A stretch of 64,000 nt of DNA from Vanilla planifolia (Eukaryota > Streptophyta > Magnoliopsida > Asparagales > Orchidaceae): assembly GCA_023846275.1 (NCBI GenBank), contig JAIUJO010000082.1, positions 234,001 to 298,000 on the forward strand, given 5' to 3'. This document shows positions 39,100 to 50,060 of the stretch, piece after piece. Position 1 is the first letter of the stretch. The number at the start of each line of letters is the position of its first letter. A model generated the notes under the pieces. The model did no database searches and was not told where the DNA came from. It worked only from the letters and a program-made list of their open reading frames with translations. Position numbers and translations under genes: made by a program.

Positions 39100-40560
39100 A
39101 CAGCTTAGTCATTTGAAATATTGTTTTGAACAAAAAATATTTTTCCTAATTTGACAATTCTTAAAAGCATGACTTTTTCTACAACTATAAAAGTATGTAA
39201 TATTTGAAATATTATGCATATTCAAAAAACATATATTTAGTTTAGAAAAATAAAAGTCATTTCAAATATAAGAAAATTTTACATGTTGAATAGAATATAT
39301 TTTTTTTTTCAAACTCATAATTTCTCTTTTCAAAGAAGTATTCTCAATCATAATGGAATCATTTTCATCACATAAGTTTTTTGTAATCTTCTTTCATGAA
39401 AAAATGAAAATAATTATTAGTTTCTTTGTAAAACATTTTTGATTTTTGTTGTATAAAAGTTAAAAAAGTTATAACACTAATAACTTCAATGCATTTTTTT
39501 CATAAACTTTACTAGGCAAAGAGCTTATCATAATATTTTATCCTTAACTCGATGTACATGATTCATCATCATTTTCTATGATGCATGTCATTCCTTCCTC
39601 TTCACTACTTCAAGTAATGGAGTCTTATTATTCTCGAGCAACTAAGTAGCTTGAAAATCTTTCTTTTGTTTCATTCCCTTCTTATCCTTTTCCTTTTTTT
39701 GGTATATTTGAGTTGTCAATATTTTTGTTTAACATAGCTAATTTTATCACTGCCATAAAATCATGGCTTCTTTATCTCCTCGCTTTTCTTTTTTTGTATG
39801 AAACTTTTTGTCAAATTTTAACCAAAACCCTTAGCATAAAAATTTATCTTTTCCTCCAAGTCCACAGAAAAGATCGATATTTTACCTATATTATCTTTGT
39901 TAGCTTTAAAATATAAAGGTTCCTTGTCTCTTTCTCCATGCTTTGCTTGCTTATCGAGGCCTCCTTTTTAACCCTTCTATTCATCTCGATCTTTGTCTTT
40001 AATAATTGTTTAACACATCAAATTTGAGTTTATTATGCCTTTAGCTACCTTTGTTGTTGTGATAAGAGGTTCATACTCATTGGATAGAATCTTTGCTTCT
40101 TTCATACAATATCTATATTAAGAAAGGCTTTTCTAAGATTTTCTATTGTATTATTAATATTTGTAAATCACATAAACATTTTATCTATTATTTAACTTAA
40201 ATTCATCCTAAAGTGTTAGAAATTATGTGTAAGAATATTTATCTTTTTTTTAACTTATGAAGTACCTTAATAAGTAGCTTATAACTATTTTCAAAAATTT
40301 TGTGACATAAAAATTCATAACATGTTTAAATTCACTTGGAGATATGCCACAATGAGTTAGTTGTGTAATGGTAATTAATTATATCATACTCCTTTGATCA
40401 CTACTAAGTACACTAAATAACTTGATTTCTTTTATACAAGAATCTCTAAATAATTCATATAATTTTTTAGCACTTTCTAACGTCTTAAGTCAATTTATTG
40501 GATAGAAAGTCTAAATCTATCTTTTAAATATTAATAAAATTTATCTTTAAATAATGATAG
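39100..40560 (-). pseudogene. Copia gag with decayed CCHC zinc knuckle
   Basis: From 40560 the minus strand reads KKLYELFRDSCIKEIKLFSV, then TQLTHCGISPSEFKHVMNF, later KEAKILSNEYEPLITTTKVA, and then charged sequence ending in NLTKSFIQKKKSEEIKK. This has the order of copia gag (UBN2 type): a helical 'yklf.m...esi.e...r....in.l...G' region, a 'LP..we.kv..i.e' region and a basic linker. At 39195-39154 follows YFYS...SH....C with C-x2-C-x4-H-x4-C spacing in which the first Cys is Tyr (TGC to TAC) and the second is Ser; then NNISNDxAVLVWVPK, like the 'GP...WVPK' that follows the knuckle in copia. Confidence 0.65.
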
Positions 40561-40802
40561 AATGATTGATGAAGACCTTCATCTAGTGTTACATTAGCAA
40601 TAATCATGAGTGATGACATATTAAGAACTTAATTTAAGAAAAAAATTAAGAAACACGTCTTTCAAAAGGAACACAAAAAATGGTAATATTCAAATTAAAG
40701 TTGTTTTATAATAAAAAGAATAATTAAGTAAACATAAGACATAATTAAAATACACTTGATGGTTCACCCAAGTGATTTGACTTTTTTTATTTTATAAGAA
40801 AG

Positions 40803-40816
40803 ACTTTTTGATACTA
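40803..40816 (-). other. Primer-binding-site-like sequence (tRNA-Met)
   Basis: The minus strand reads TTAGTATCAAAAAG, close to TTGGTATCAGAGC, the initiator tRNA-Met site usual in plant copia elements. The main differences are G-to-A. It sits upstream of gag in the right orientation. If real, the 5' LTR should start immediately above 40817. Confidence 0.45.
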
Positions 40817-41439
40817 ACTGAAATATAAATAAGTATACCAATCTCACATGAGTGGATGACTTATGAGTTTTAAAATACTTTTTTGTTTTTATATTCTATT
40901 TCTTTTTTAAAATTTCTTCATTAAAAAATTTTATTTTTATGAAAAATCTTTATTTTATACATATTAATTAAAATTTTTATGGTTAAAAAGTTAAAAATAA
41001 ATATTAAAATAATACAATTAGATTTTTACTTTGTTTTGTTCAAATTAGCTCTTAAATCCACCTACAACAAAGATCTAAAAAGTCACCACTAATAAAAAGT
41101 TTACAACTTGAGGTTTTTTTCTTATGACTAGTCTCCAACCTACTAGGTTTTATGGGTTCAATTATAACACGAGATTTTACAAGCTTAACCCCAAGTTGGT
41201 TTTTTATGACACCAAGCTAAACTGAAGCTTTTATAAATACTAGGCCACCCAACCAAAAACTAATTGGAAAAATATAACAAGGAAAAATTGTGATAAATTT
41301 GTACAACTTTTGATGCTTGTTGATTAATAGAAGAAGGCATGATGAGCTTAAATTTACTATGACAAGTAAGAAATTCAAAGCTTATAAGTGATAAGACTAT
41401 CAACAAGAATTTGACATTTTGTGAAGAACAAAGTTGTAG

Positions 41440-42590
41440 TTATTGTCAAGAGAATTTATTATAGTAGAATGTTATACTATGCTTTGTTGAGTTCATAAAT
41501 GTTGGTAAATGTTTGTTAGTCATTTCATGAATAATGGTAAGGTTTACATAGAATATGTTAAATCAAAGTTATTAAAAAGTTAAGGAGAGGTTGTTTCAAA
41601 TAATGCTTCCAACTAGCTTAAAATTCCCTTCCAAACAACTTAAAATATTTCTTTGAATTCATTAACACAATGGCACAAATAATGACTATGGAATTAGCCA
41701 TTCAATGGGATCAACCAGCATCATTGGATCTTATTGGAGAGGTTCTGCACTATTAGATCAAATATTATAAAAAAAGATTAGTTTTAGATGGTTGGATCAA
41801 GACAAATCAGATTTAGGCCATCCAATCAAGTAAGATGAGATCTGCATCATTCAATTCATCATTTACGAAGGAGAAAAGATCTTAGCTATTGAATACAAAT
41901 GTAGAAAGTGTTGGTCCATCTAAGTCAAGAGAAGATTTTTTCAAAGGGTAGAAACCGTCAAAGCAATCCATTGAAGTCAGAGTGATCTTTGTCATTCAAT
42001 TTTGCGCCAAGATTGAGTGCTTATAGTAGATGAAACATTTACAATCTAACAAAAATTTGAATGGTAAGAAATAACAAATGCTTTTGGTGTTAAGTATTAA
42101 GACTAATGTTAGATTCACATTGTCAAAAAGAAAACAAGTTTTGTCCTTTCAATACCTTTTGTGGGTGCATAATGCGAGTGTGCTTGGGATTTCACCACCT
42201 AGGCCACTGATATGCATATAAGTAAATTCATCATTATGGGTCTAACTTGACCGTCTTTTGTATATTTAGTTAGAGTTAAGCCCTAATCAATCCTCTATCT
42301 TATCTCAACCATAATTGATGAAAGCATCTCTAACAAATTTTTGGCATAACTACACTTATTTTTAGTTGGATGCCTAATACGATGCTTCGAGGCTCGCATG
42401 GGCTTAGTTAGCTTGAGTGCTTTGTAGTTGATGAGCTTAAGGTGATGCTAATTTTTTTAATTATGAAAATTTACAAAAATAATTTCTTATTTTACCCAAA
42501 GTTTATCAATTGACATGAAATTTTGCAAAGTTTTGTTAGATAGATTTAATAAAAGAAAGGATTCAATAAAAAAATAAGGTGTTGTAAGTT
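41440..42590. repeat. Direct repeat R2, right copy
   Basis: Partner of 37170-38100; see there for the anchors. This copy is longer, with an extra stretch near 42170-42340. It starts about 620 bp beyond the primer-binding-site-like sequence, so it is either the inner part of a long 5' LTR or an independent LTR lying beside the copia derivative. The stretch 42600-42960 may continue the similarity with 38100-38460 weakly ('atggagccgcttaat' against 'atggctgacttaat'). Confidence 0.7.
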
Positions 42591-42599
42591 TACAGAATC

Positions 42600-44100
42600 A
42601 TAGGAAGTCATTGAAATAATAATTGTGGCAATTATTTTGCTGTTTAATTGCACAATTAAGTGATCGAAAAAATGCATTAACATCCACTTTTAAGCACATA
42701 ATTATGTCTATCATATATTGGCATAATTTTGTGATCCAAACATCAGATCCCAAGTCAAATATAATAGTCTAGATCAAATCACAATTTCTAATTAGTGCTT
42801 CTTAAACCTAGTCATCTAATCATGTATTTTGGTATAAAATAGGTTAAGGAGGCTTTTGATGGAGCCGCTTAATCGTAGCAGCTCTTTTAATAATTATTTA
42901 GGGCTATTGAGATTTTTATATTTTATTATTATTGACTAATTAATCAATTCGATAAATATTTCTAATCATTAAAGATATGTACAAACAGGTGAATTCTTAA
43001 ACAAAATTAACAAATAAAATTTTTAGAAATTTTGAAAAAAAAAGTTTAGGTAATGACATTCAAGTCATTAACATCTAATGCTCAATCTCACTTCCTTATT
43101 TTGTTTTTCAATAATCAAACTCTTAATCTCTTCTGTTTTCTCAAATCCATCGACTTCTCAATTTTCTTTATTTTTAATGGATTCAATCAAAAGACTTTTA
43201 ACTCATTAAGAATTTTTCAATCATTGGTTTTTTTATTTGTATTAATTTCAATTTTATGTCAATGAATTATATTATTTCTTTCATATTTATTATCTTACAA
43301 GACCATAGAAGCTCATCTTTATTATTTCATTTTTGTAAGAGTTTAACATAATCATCTTATATTGAAAGACTTATATTTATTGCTATTGTTTTACTTGATT
43401 TTTAACAGGGGTTGGTGCAGGCTTAATTTTAAAACAAAATACCTAATAATCATTCATGTATATTTTTTTATCATTATTGATTTTTTCATAATTTTCATTA
43501 ACCTTTATTATTTAAAAATTAATGTATTTTTTTTCATAATTTTCATTAATGTATTTGAAAATAAAATTAACATTTGTTAGTAATCACTTTTCATGATGTA
43601 CTTAAGTATATCTAGAAATTTGTTTAAAGCATTTCTTTAAATATTCATTAAGAAATTAAAAATTTTATTTGAAGAAGTTCATGCCCATCTTGCTAAGCAA
43701 TACAACTTAGGTTGCATATAGTACTATATAAATAATTGTAGTATTTTAGTTCTATTTTTTTGTTGAAAGGTAAAGAAATGAACTAATGATCTTTCAATGA
43801 ATTTGACTCAGCTTGATAGTGGACTAGATAGTAAAATTGGAACATGGAGTGGATTTAGAATGTGGATGAAATTGATGCTACATTCTTATGATTGTTGTTA
43901 CTCACCTATTGAATGGTTCAAAATGTTAGATCAAACAGTTGTACGAGTTAATAGATTATTTGATAAAACATTTCTAACATAATCTAATGGTTCAAGGTTG
44001 ATCTAAATAATTTAAATTACGCAAGATAAGCATGTTGGAATGCCACTAAAAGAATCACATGAACTAAGTGCTTCAAATGTGGTGGACACATTGAAGGAAA
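42600..44100. other. No recognised gene
   Basis: Short open frames at 43053-43265, 43362-43580 and 43797-43982 (+) are hydrophobic or unassigned. The upper part may contain the missing C-terminal half of the Ty3 RT whose N-terminal half lies at 44110-44420 on the minus strand; a frame at about 44050-44095 reads NVSTTFEAL, which could be 'NAPTTFM.L', but the catalytic motif beyond it is not visible. Confidence 0.35.
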
Positions 44101-44109
44101 AAGTAACAT

Positions 44110-44640
44110 GCACATTATTGTCATGATTTCTAAAAGTATGGATGGTACAAAACAAAAACCCTTATTATGGATAACATTTGTCACTAGGTAGATTCTAACA
44201 TTATAATATCCACTTTAGAGATCTATTTTATAAAATATGATGGCTCCAACTATTTGAACTAACAAATCATGGAGCATGTGAATTAGAAATCTATTAAATC
44301 ATTATTTTCTTAATGACATCACTACATTTGTACATGCACCAAGTTTCATCATTTTTTAGAGAAAACCAAGTGAGGTCAACACATGCTCCAATACTCTTCA
44401 CAATAAATTTCATTTGAATGGGCTCATTTACTTATGAAATAATTTATACTTAAGATAATTGATTTAATTAGTAATTTAGTAAATGTGATATTGAAGGGGT
44501 AAAGGATTACATTAATTGCATGTTGAATATATGTCAATAATTGGTGTGTGATTAGCAAGTCATCAAGAAATACCTTTAGAAATTCTTTTAATAAGGTTTG
44601 GACCATGGGTGGTGGGGTGGTTATACTAGTGTGGGCTTCT
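44110..44640 (-). pseudogene. Ty3/gypsy RT N-terminal half
   Basis: Minus-strand blocks in order: VETVKDITSGK and ITTPPPMVQTLLKEFLKVFL, matching the pre-RT 'VQPLLkEF.dVFPdDLP'; then IQHAINVI, matching 'IQHAIDLvPG'; WFSLKNDETWCMYKCSDVIK, matching 'llVpKKDGtWRMCVDyRaIN'; and MLHDLLVQIVGAIIFYKIDL followed by SGYYNVRI, matching 'pLDDLLDQL.GA.iFSKIDLrSGYhQvRI'. The blocks are colinear over 500 bp. Asp of KIDL is retained. The FxDD palm motif is not seen downstream. Confidence 0.85.
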
Positions 44641-45345
44641 TGAATTATTACAAACTAGTTAACTTTACCACTGGTTATATCCTTCACAGTCTCAACTAGT
44701 GAAAAGACAAATTACTTTTTTCTTCTATTTATCTTTTTTTAGAGTATTTTGGTTAAAAATTCTTTTTTTTTGGGGGGTAAAAGGTATTGTGTTATCTTTC
44801 CTCCTTGTTGTCCAAAATTATAGGTATTTGCTATTCAATTTAACGTAACATCTTAATCAAATAACCAAGGTCTTCCAAAAAAAAGACCATGTACTTAATT
44901 AGGATAACATTACACCATAATTCCTTGAAATATTGACCAAACATGGAAAGAATGCAAAATTTTTTTCCATAGAAATTAATGCAATGTTGATCGACGATAC
45001 TATGCATGGGTGGAGATTGTCTATGAATGTTAAACCTATCGTTTTGGCAGCATTCTCTAATAAGAAAATTATACAACTATTTCTATCCATAATGATCTTA
45101 CTAGGTTGGTCTTTAATTCTAATGAATGTACAAAAGATTTTAGATCATCAACAATTTTTAGTAATTCTTAGTGTAATCAAACTACAACTCATAATAATTA
45201 TAGGTCGTGTAATACATTAAATTCTTTAATCTAGTGGTAGTAATTTTACTTAAAAATCCTCCTTTGGCCATAAAACCTCATTTTCCTTAACCTTAACTCT
45301 TTGTTTCATTTCTTCTTTTATGTTTTTGAGTAGGACTCTCTTATG

Positions 45346-45387
45346 ATATCAACTTATGACATGCCCTTTCTTGTGACAATAATAACA
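45346..45387 (-). pseudogene. Gag CCHC zinc knuckle (last Cys lost)
   Basis: The minus strand reads CYYCHKKGHVIS, stop, Y, preceded by KPSAKSRIE. The spacing is C-x2-C-x4-H-x4-C, with the last Cys changed to Tyr (TGT to TAT) and the position before it a TGA stop. The knuckle binds RNA during packaging. It is the N-terminal anchor of the Ty3 fragment that continues to 44110. Confidence 0.7.
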
Positions 45388-45559
45388 CTCTATCCTAGAT
45401 TTAGCAGATGGTTTGTTATGAACAGACAAAGTTTTTTTATGTAGTACAAATAGTACAATAGTGAAGTAGTGGTATGCATTTTAGGGTAAGAAGTAGTCAA
45501 AGGATGCTCTTAGATCTTACATAGAATGAATTAGTTCTATAATTACATGTTATGTTATT

Positions 45560-48100
45560 ATGGCAACAAATGGATGATTGGTTGACAATTGAAATTTTAT
45601 ATTATTTTATGGACTTATTAGTCATAAATAATTTGTTTTGAAAAAAGTTTTCAATTTGAGATCATAAAGATAAAGAAAATCAAACAAATCGTGAAATGAA
45701 ATAGCAAAAGAACACATAAATAAATACACAGAGCTTCAGACTGAAAAATAAGATTTTTTTTCATATAATGTTTAATAAATTTTTACCATTAGGAAATCCA
45801 TAAAATTAAAAGATGATAGTTTAATGATAAATTTAAAATTACACAAAATTTTGAAAGCTAACCATCTTTTGATATCAAGTTAACATATGATGATATGTTA
45901 CAACCTATTTTTATGCCATTGATAATTGAAAAGTTCCTTAGTTCATGCATCATATCCTTGTAAAGGAATACCCAAACGTGCTATTGGTTTATAATAACAA
46001 ATCCTAGTATCATTGGATAAGTAAAAACTTTCTTAAAGACTTAAAACAAACACTAATTAAACATATAAGTTATATTAACCAAAAGAAAAGTAGTGAAGTA
46101 TCAAGATTCACAAGTGGAGTTCTTATAATGCTAAATAAGAAAAACACTTATTTATTAAGAAAAATTTGAAATTTTGATGACATGATTAATTTATAAAATG
46201 TTGGGACTAATTGATTAAGAGTTTTCTTAGAGATTTGATGCTCTTATGAATACTAAATAATATATTAGGATCTCTATTTTTTAGACTAAAATAGTAGAAG
46301 TTTGAAACTTGTAATGGCCTTAAAAATTAGTAGACTAGAATGTATCCAAGTGGAGCATTACGTGATGTATGGAATGCTACTATGTCTCAACCTTAGTAAT
46401 ATTTTTTAAATTCTAGAACATAATTACTCAATGAATTTTTTAAAGGGTGAAGTGTAACCTATTGCATAATTGTAACTTAAAAAAATTTTGATATTTTTGC
46501 TTCGAAGAAGAAACAATGTGTAATTACAGATGACAATTATTGGTGATAATGAGAAAATTTGAGGTTTTCAAAATTTTAAATAATCAAATGATGATATCTA
46601 ATTGGATTATTATATTAATCATAAGCTTTATAATTATGTTTACTTTTATTATATGTTTTTATTGTTTCTTAAAATCATTTAACCTACTTTTCCACCATTT
46701 CAAGGCTATGTAAACAATTTGTCAACCTTTTCTTTTATGAAAAAAAACAACTACATATTCGAGGTTATAATAGTTATAGTTTATTAGATAAAATACATTA
46801 TTATTATTATTATTAAATGTGGACCATTCAATCATTTAATGGCGTGATTAGAGAATTAGTATCGCTTAAAAAAGACATTTGTGGCAAGAATCATTTGGTT
46901 GTAAAATTACTTGATTAGTTAAAGAATTTAAGGACTTCAAATCCTTGCACTATACTTGCTCACTATTAAATGAAAACCAATTAGTAGAAATATTTTTCTT
47001 TCAAGAACTAAATGCTTTTAAGTTTATTTGAATAATAATAATGTCAACATCTTACATAGTTGCAATAATAATTTTACATGTCATCGTTGCTATTAACCAC
47101 ACTATACATCATATGCACATAATATTAAAGCTAATAGTCAATCTAAATTTTTTAAATGTACTTGGTTGTTAAGAAAAATTATAGTTTATATAGTCTTTAT
47201 TGTCTTTGGCAAAAAAAAGTTTCGTTTCGAAAATCTAATAAATTAATTTAAAATTTTAGAAAACCCTTCTTTTGAAGGTAGAGTAAGACATATGGTTTTC
47301 AGATTGCAGGTGTTTGAGACATATGACAGGAATTTTCAATCTATTCACCCACTAGAAGCCTATTTCCACAGAAAAATAGTATTTAATGAGAACTCAAAGA
47401 AATTCATCAAAAGAATATGTACCACTAAAAATGCTAATTTTTTATTAATAAAGTTTTATTTGTTCAAAGGTAAAACTATAATTTACCTAATATAAATCAA
47501 TGATACGATAATAGTTTTAGTGTTTCACATGACACCATTGCGTGCAAAAATAGTAAGATGGAAATGCAGTAGTTATTGCAACAATATTTGAAAATAGTAA
47601 ATAATTTTTAAATAGAATTTTTTGTTTCACATATTAATGACCTAATTTTTGGCATACAATACTTTGTCGTGCTAATACAAATACCTTTAGAGAGATGATT
47701 AAATATAACTTAGTAAGTGGCTTATCAAATTTTTACTTTTGTTGATGGTCATGAATGTCAACCTTCTAGTTTAGGCTAAAAAAAATTCATTTAAAAAAAA
47801 GCATGTAACTTCAAAAACACCCTTAGAACATTTACAAATAAATTCTTTTGACATATACACCCCATGAACATGTGATGTAAGAAATATGAACTATTGTGTT
47901 AAATCACGTTTTGAAGTATACATAAATACTTACCTTAAGAAAAAGGAGTAAATAATGTTGACAATTTAATACCCTAATAACTAAATTACAAAAGAAGTTT
48001 GGTCACAACATACCATTATAAGTGATAAAAAATGTGAATTTCGAAGTGAGAAATTTATTAAATATTTTAATGACAAGAAAATGCTATAAAATGATTTGTA
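45560..48100. other. No recognised gene (one weak copia RT candidate)
   Basis: A plus-strand frame at 47625-47655 reads SHINDLIFG, which could be copia 'IYVDDIIFG', with REMIKYNLVSGLSNFYF some 50 bp later in another frame ('F.EFEMSMMGELsfFLG'). No neighbouring copia block supports it. A 67-codon frame at 47292-47495 (+) is unassigned. Gag of the Ty3 fragment should lie just above 45.4 kb but cannot be followed beyond about 45.56 kb. Confidence 0.3.
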
Positions 48101-48149
48101 TTTTGGATGAATGCTAGATGCTTCCGTAACATATTTTGAAATTTTAACA

Positions 48150-48650
48150 ACTTTGGCAAAGGAGTAGGATCCTTTATAGATTTAAGAGGATGTGCATGAT
48201 TTGATCTAGTTCTACATAAATGTTGCATTACTACTAGTGAGAACAGATCAATCAAAGATTGGTACTCTAACTATTAATCCAATATTTTGTAAACCAATTT
48301 TCCCTTTCCTTTCTTTGGCCATACCATTAAAGGACTTATCAATGGTGTTCTCTTATGCACCATTGACTAATGTAGTCACTGAATTGATACAATACTTCCT
48401 ACATAGGATTGGAGGAGCCCTTGTATTAATTAAGTGTGGTGTTTATATTAAAGTCTTTTATTACTAACAACATAGTTTTAGTTTTCACTATAATTTGAGT
48501 TAGCATGTACTAAAATGGCTTTCCTTTAGCCCTTGAATTTAGCATACATAAACATATAATAAGCACCATTCTGCTCCCTTGGATTATAAATGAGCATATG
48601 AATTGACTACTCATCCTCATTTTAGGTTAGACAATGGATGCTTTTTATTC
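48150..48650 (-). pseudogene. LINE ORF2 endonuclease-like region
   Basis: Minus-strand blocks: HMLIYNPREQNGAYYMFMY (like 'w.ltnvYgP' neighbourhood), then VIKDFNINTTLN followed by KGSSNPM and EVLYQFSDYISQW, matching 'iGGDFNvvr...ek.G......m..Fs.fI....L', and then FNGMAKERKGKIGLQNIGL, matching 'FTWsNkR.g...I..RLDRf'. The Asp and Asn of GDFN are kept as KDFN. The APE-type nuclease nicks the target site. The match is good in the middle and weak at the ends. Confidence 0.6.
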
Positions 48651-49559
48651 ACAATATCTTAATCTTATTTGATGTATTCCTAACTTGTGCTTAAATTCTA
48701 TTCTCTTAGATAGTTTATGCAACTTATTATTATCATTCAAAGGTTCCTTAACAGTAATCAAAGTTATTTTTTTGCGTTGAGTAGATGAAAAAGCTTACAT
48801 TGCTCGTATTAGTTGTAACTCTTATATTTTAAACTAAAATGCTATCCAAAAAAGATATCTATTATGCAATTTCAGTGACTTAAGAACTTCTATAAAATGT
48901 TGCTCAAATTTAGATGCTTCTTTTAACCATTTCTAGACTCTCTTTAAGTGTCAATTCTAAAATAGGGTGACGCCTTCCTCTTTAAATGACATTGGAAAAG
49001 AATTTGTAGTTCTTATAATTTAGTCATTACAAAAATCTTTAAATCATTGTTAAGTCATATTGCAAATAAGCTGTACCCTAAGATGCTGCTAAATCAAAAA
49101 CCAAGCATAGTTATTTATTCTGCCATTGGGTACTATTAAAAGAAATTTAATTATCAGTAATTTACATCAAAATTTTATGTTGTTCCATGTCAATTGATTG
49201 GAAACCATTGTTTTCCTTAAGCATGTGCTATCTGTTTAACCCATTTTATCTGCACAATCATTTGTGAATTTTATATAATACTTCATTGGAGTGCAACAAT
49301 GTGAGTGTTCCTTATTGTTTTTTCTAATACATCCTTACATATCATTAATCTATTTGATTGAAATGAGTTTTTATTTACCATATTAGCCAAATTCATAGAT
49401 AGTGCCATAGTGAGATTCTATTCACCCGCACTTGTTGATGCTTTGGAAGCCTCAATTACAACTTGAATATTAGAAGATATTTTATATTTTTTACATTGAA
49501 GACATGTGTGTCCTTAAACATACAAGTCAATTCAATAACAAATTATCATAATGAATTCC

Positions 49560-50060
49560 TTTCTTTGCTTGATCTTGTTAGGTTTATAGTAGGTATTGCC
49601 ACTTGTATATGATTTTTTTACTACAAAAACTAAGTACTACAGTGCTACCTTATTAAAAAAAATGTGTGAATAGTTACTCAAATGAAACCGAAACTAGTGC
49701 TAATGATGGTTGAATATTTAAGTGAAACATAGGATGCCACTGAAAGATTTCTTGCTTAAAGTCATTGATGCTCCATGCCTAGTGAACCAAGAATTACAAA
49801 TAATCTAGTAAAGTAATTAGTGCATGTTATTTATCAAGAGATCGAACCTTAAAATTTGTCAAAACTTTGATATTCTCAAATGCCACTAGCATTATTTCCA
49901 TATTCGCGGATTTGTGTGAAAATTTCCTAATCAATTCATGCTTGATTGGTATAGCCAATTTACACATTTCTTCTTCATTGAAAAAATATTTAGTAGAAAA
50001 TTTGACATTCTTGTTCATTAATGTAGGCAAGTGAAAGCTTAGCTATGTAACAACCAACAT
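49560..50060 (-). pseudogene. LINE ORF1 (DUF4283-type RNA-binding protein)
   Basis: A 67-codon open frame (50030-49827) reads MCKLAIPIKHELIRKFSHKS, then NMEIMLVAFENIKV and NFKVRSLDK; after one stop the frame goes on with HALITLLDYL, AWSINDFKQEIFQWHPMFHL, and SLALVSVSFE followed by LFTHFF. This is the DUF4283 pattern: 'l..pf..aLIGKFs.grP.me.ir..f..i.lkG.f.v.lLD.rHvLI.l..e.D..r.w.R..w...gf.mrvFkWtp.F......s.vPvWvsfp.Lp.hff'. Known as the N-terminal domain of ORF1 in plant LINEs. No intact zinc knuckle is seen after it. Confidence 0.8.

Larger units (their letters stand above)
38520..40820 (-). mobile_element. Ty1/copia deletion derivative (gag joined to RNase H)
   Basis: In minus-strand order: a primer-binding-site-like sequence (40803-40816), gag (about 40560 to 39100) with a decayed zinc knuckle, RNase H (38962-38650), and a purine tract (38534-38521). 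Protease, integrase and RT, normally about 3 kb in copia, are missing; fewer than 200 bp separate the zinc-knuckle region from RNase H. The internal region is thus about 2.3 kb. Such an element could only have moved with enzymes supplied by a relative, if the deletion predates insertion. Confidence 0.7.
44100..45560 (-). mobile_element. Ty3/gypsy fragment: gag zinc knuckle to RT N-terminus
   Basis: Minus-strand order is gag CCHC knuckle (45387-45346), a protease-linker region (45345-44640, largely unreadable), then the RT N-terminal half (44640-44110). This order and spacing fit a Ty3/gypsy element. The 3' part (RT palm, RNase H, integrase) was not found below 44.1 kb, so it is either truncated or too decayed. 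No LTRs identified. Confidence 0.75.
48100..50060 (-). mobile_element. Second LINE remnant: ORF1 and endonuclease region
   Basis: The minus strand carries an ORF1 of DUF4283 type (50060-49560), then in order a stretch resembling the APE endonuclease of ORF2 (about 48650-48150). This order fits a plant L1-like LINE. RT sequence expected below 48.1 kb was not found. The element is on the opposite strand to the LINE at 23-25 kb, so they are separate insertions. Confidence 0.65.

Noticed and set aside
44066..44097. Plus-strand CFKCGGHIEGK resembling a gag zinc knuckle
   Set aside because: It lacks two residues of the C-x2-C-x4-H-x4-C spacing and the last Cys, and it lies on the strand opposite to the RT and the better knuckle at 45346-45387. 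Most likely coincidence.
44551..44575. FLDD on the minus strand, looking like an RT catalytic motif
   Set aside because: Its context (LLKEF before it, IQHAI after it) is the 'LL.EF.dVFPdDLP ... IQHAID' segment that precedes RT. The KKDGTW-like and KIDL motifs lie downstream of it, so it is not the palm motif.
44933..45220. 95-codon plus-strand frame
   Set aside because: Lies antisense to the Ty3 protease/linker region and matches no family; treated as a shadow frame.
46798..46816. TTA trinucleotide run and other short AT microsatellites
   Set aside because: Too short and too common in this composition to be informative.
47625..47760. Possible copia RT (HINDLIFG for YVDDIIFG) on the plus strand
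   Set aside because: Only one short block fits and the following block needs a frameshift; no integrase or RNase H nearby. Kept as a weak note, not as an element.
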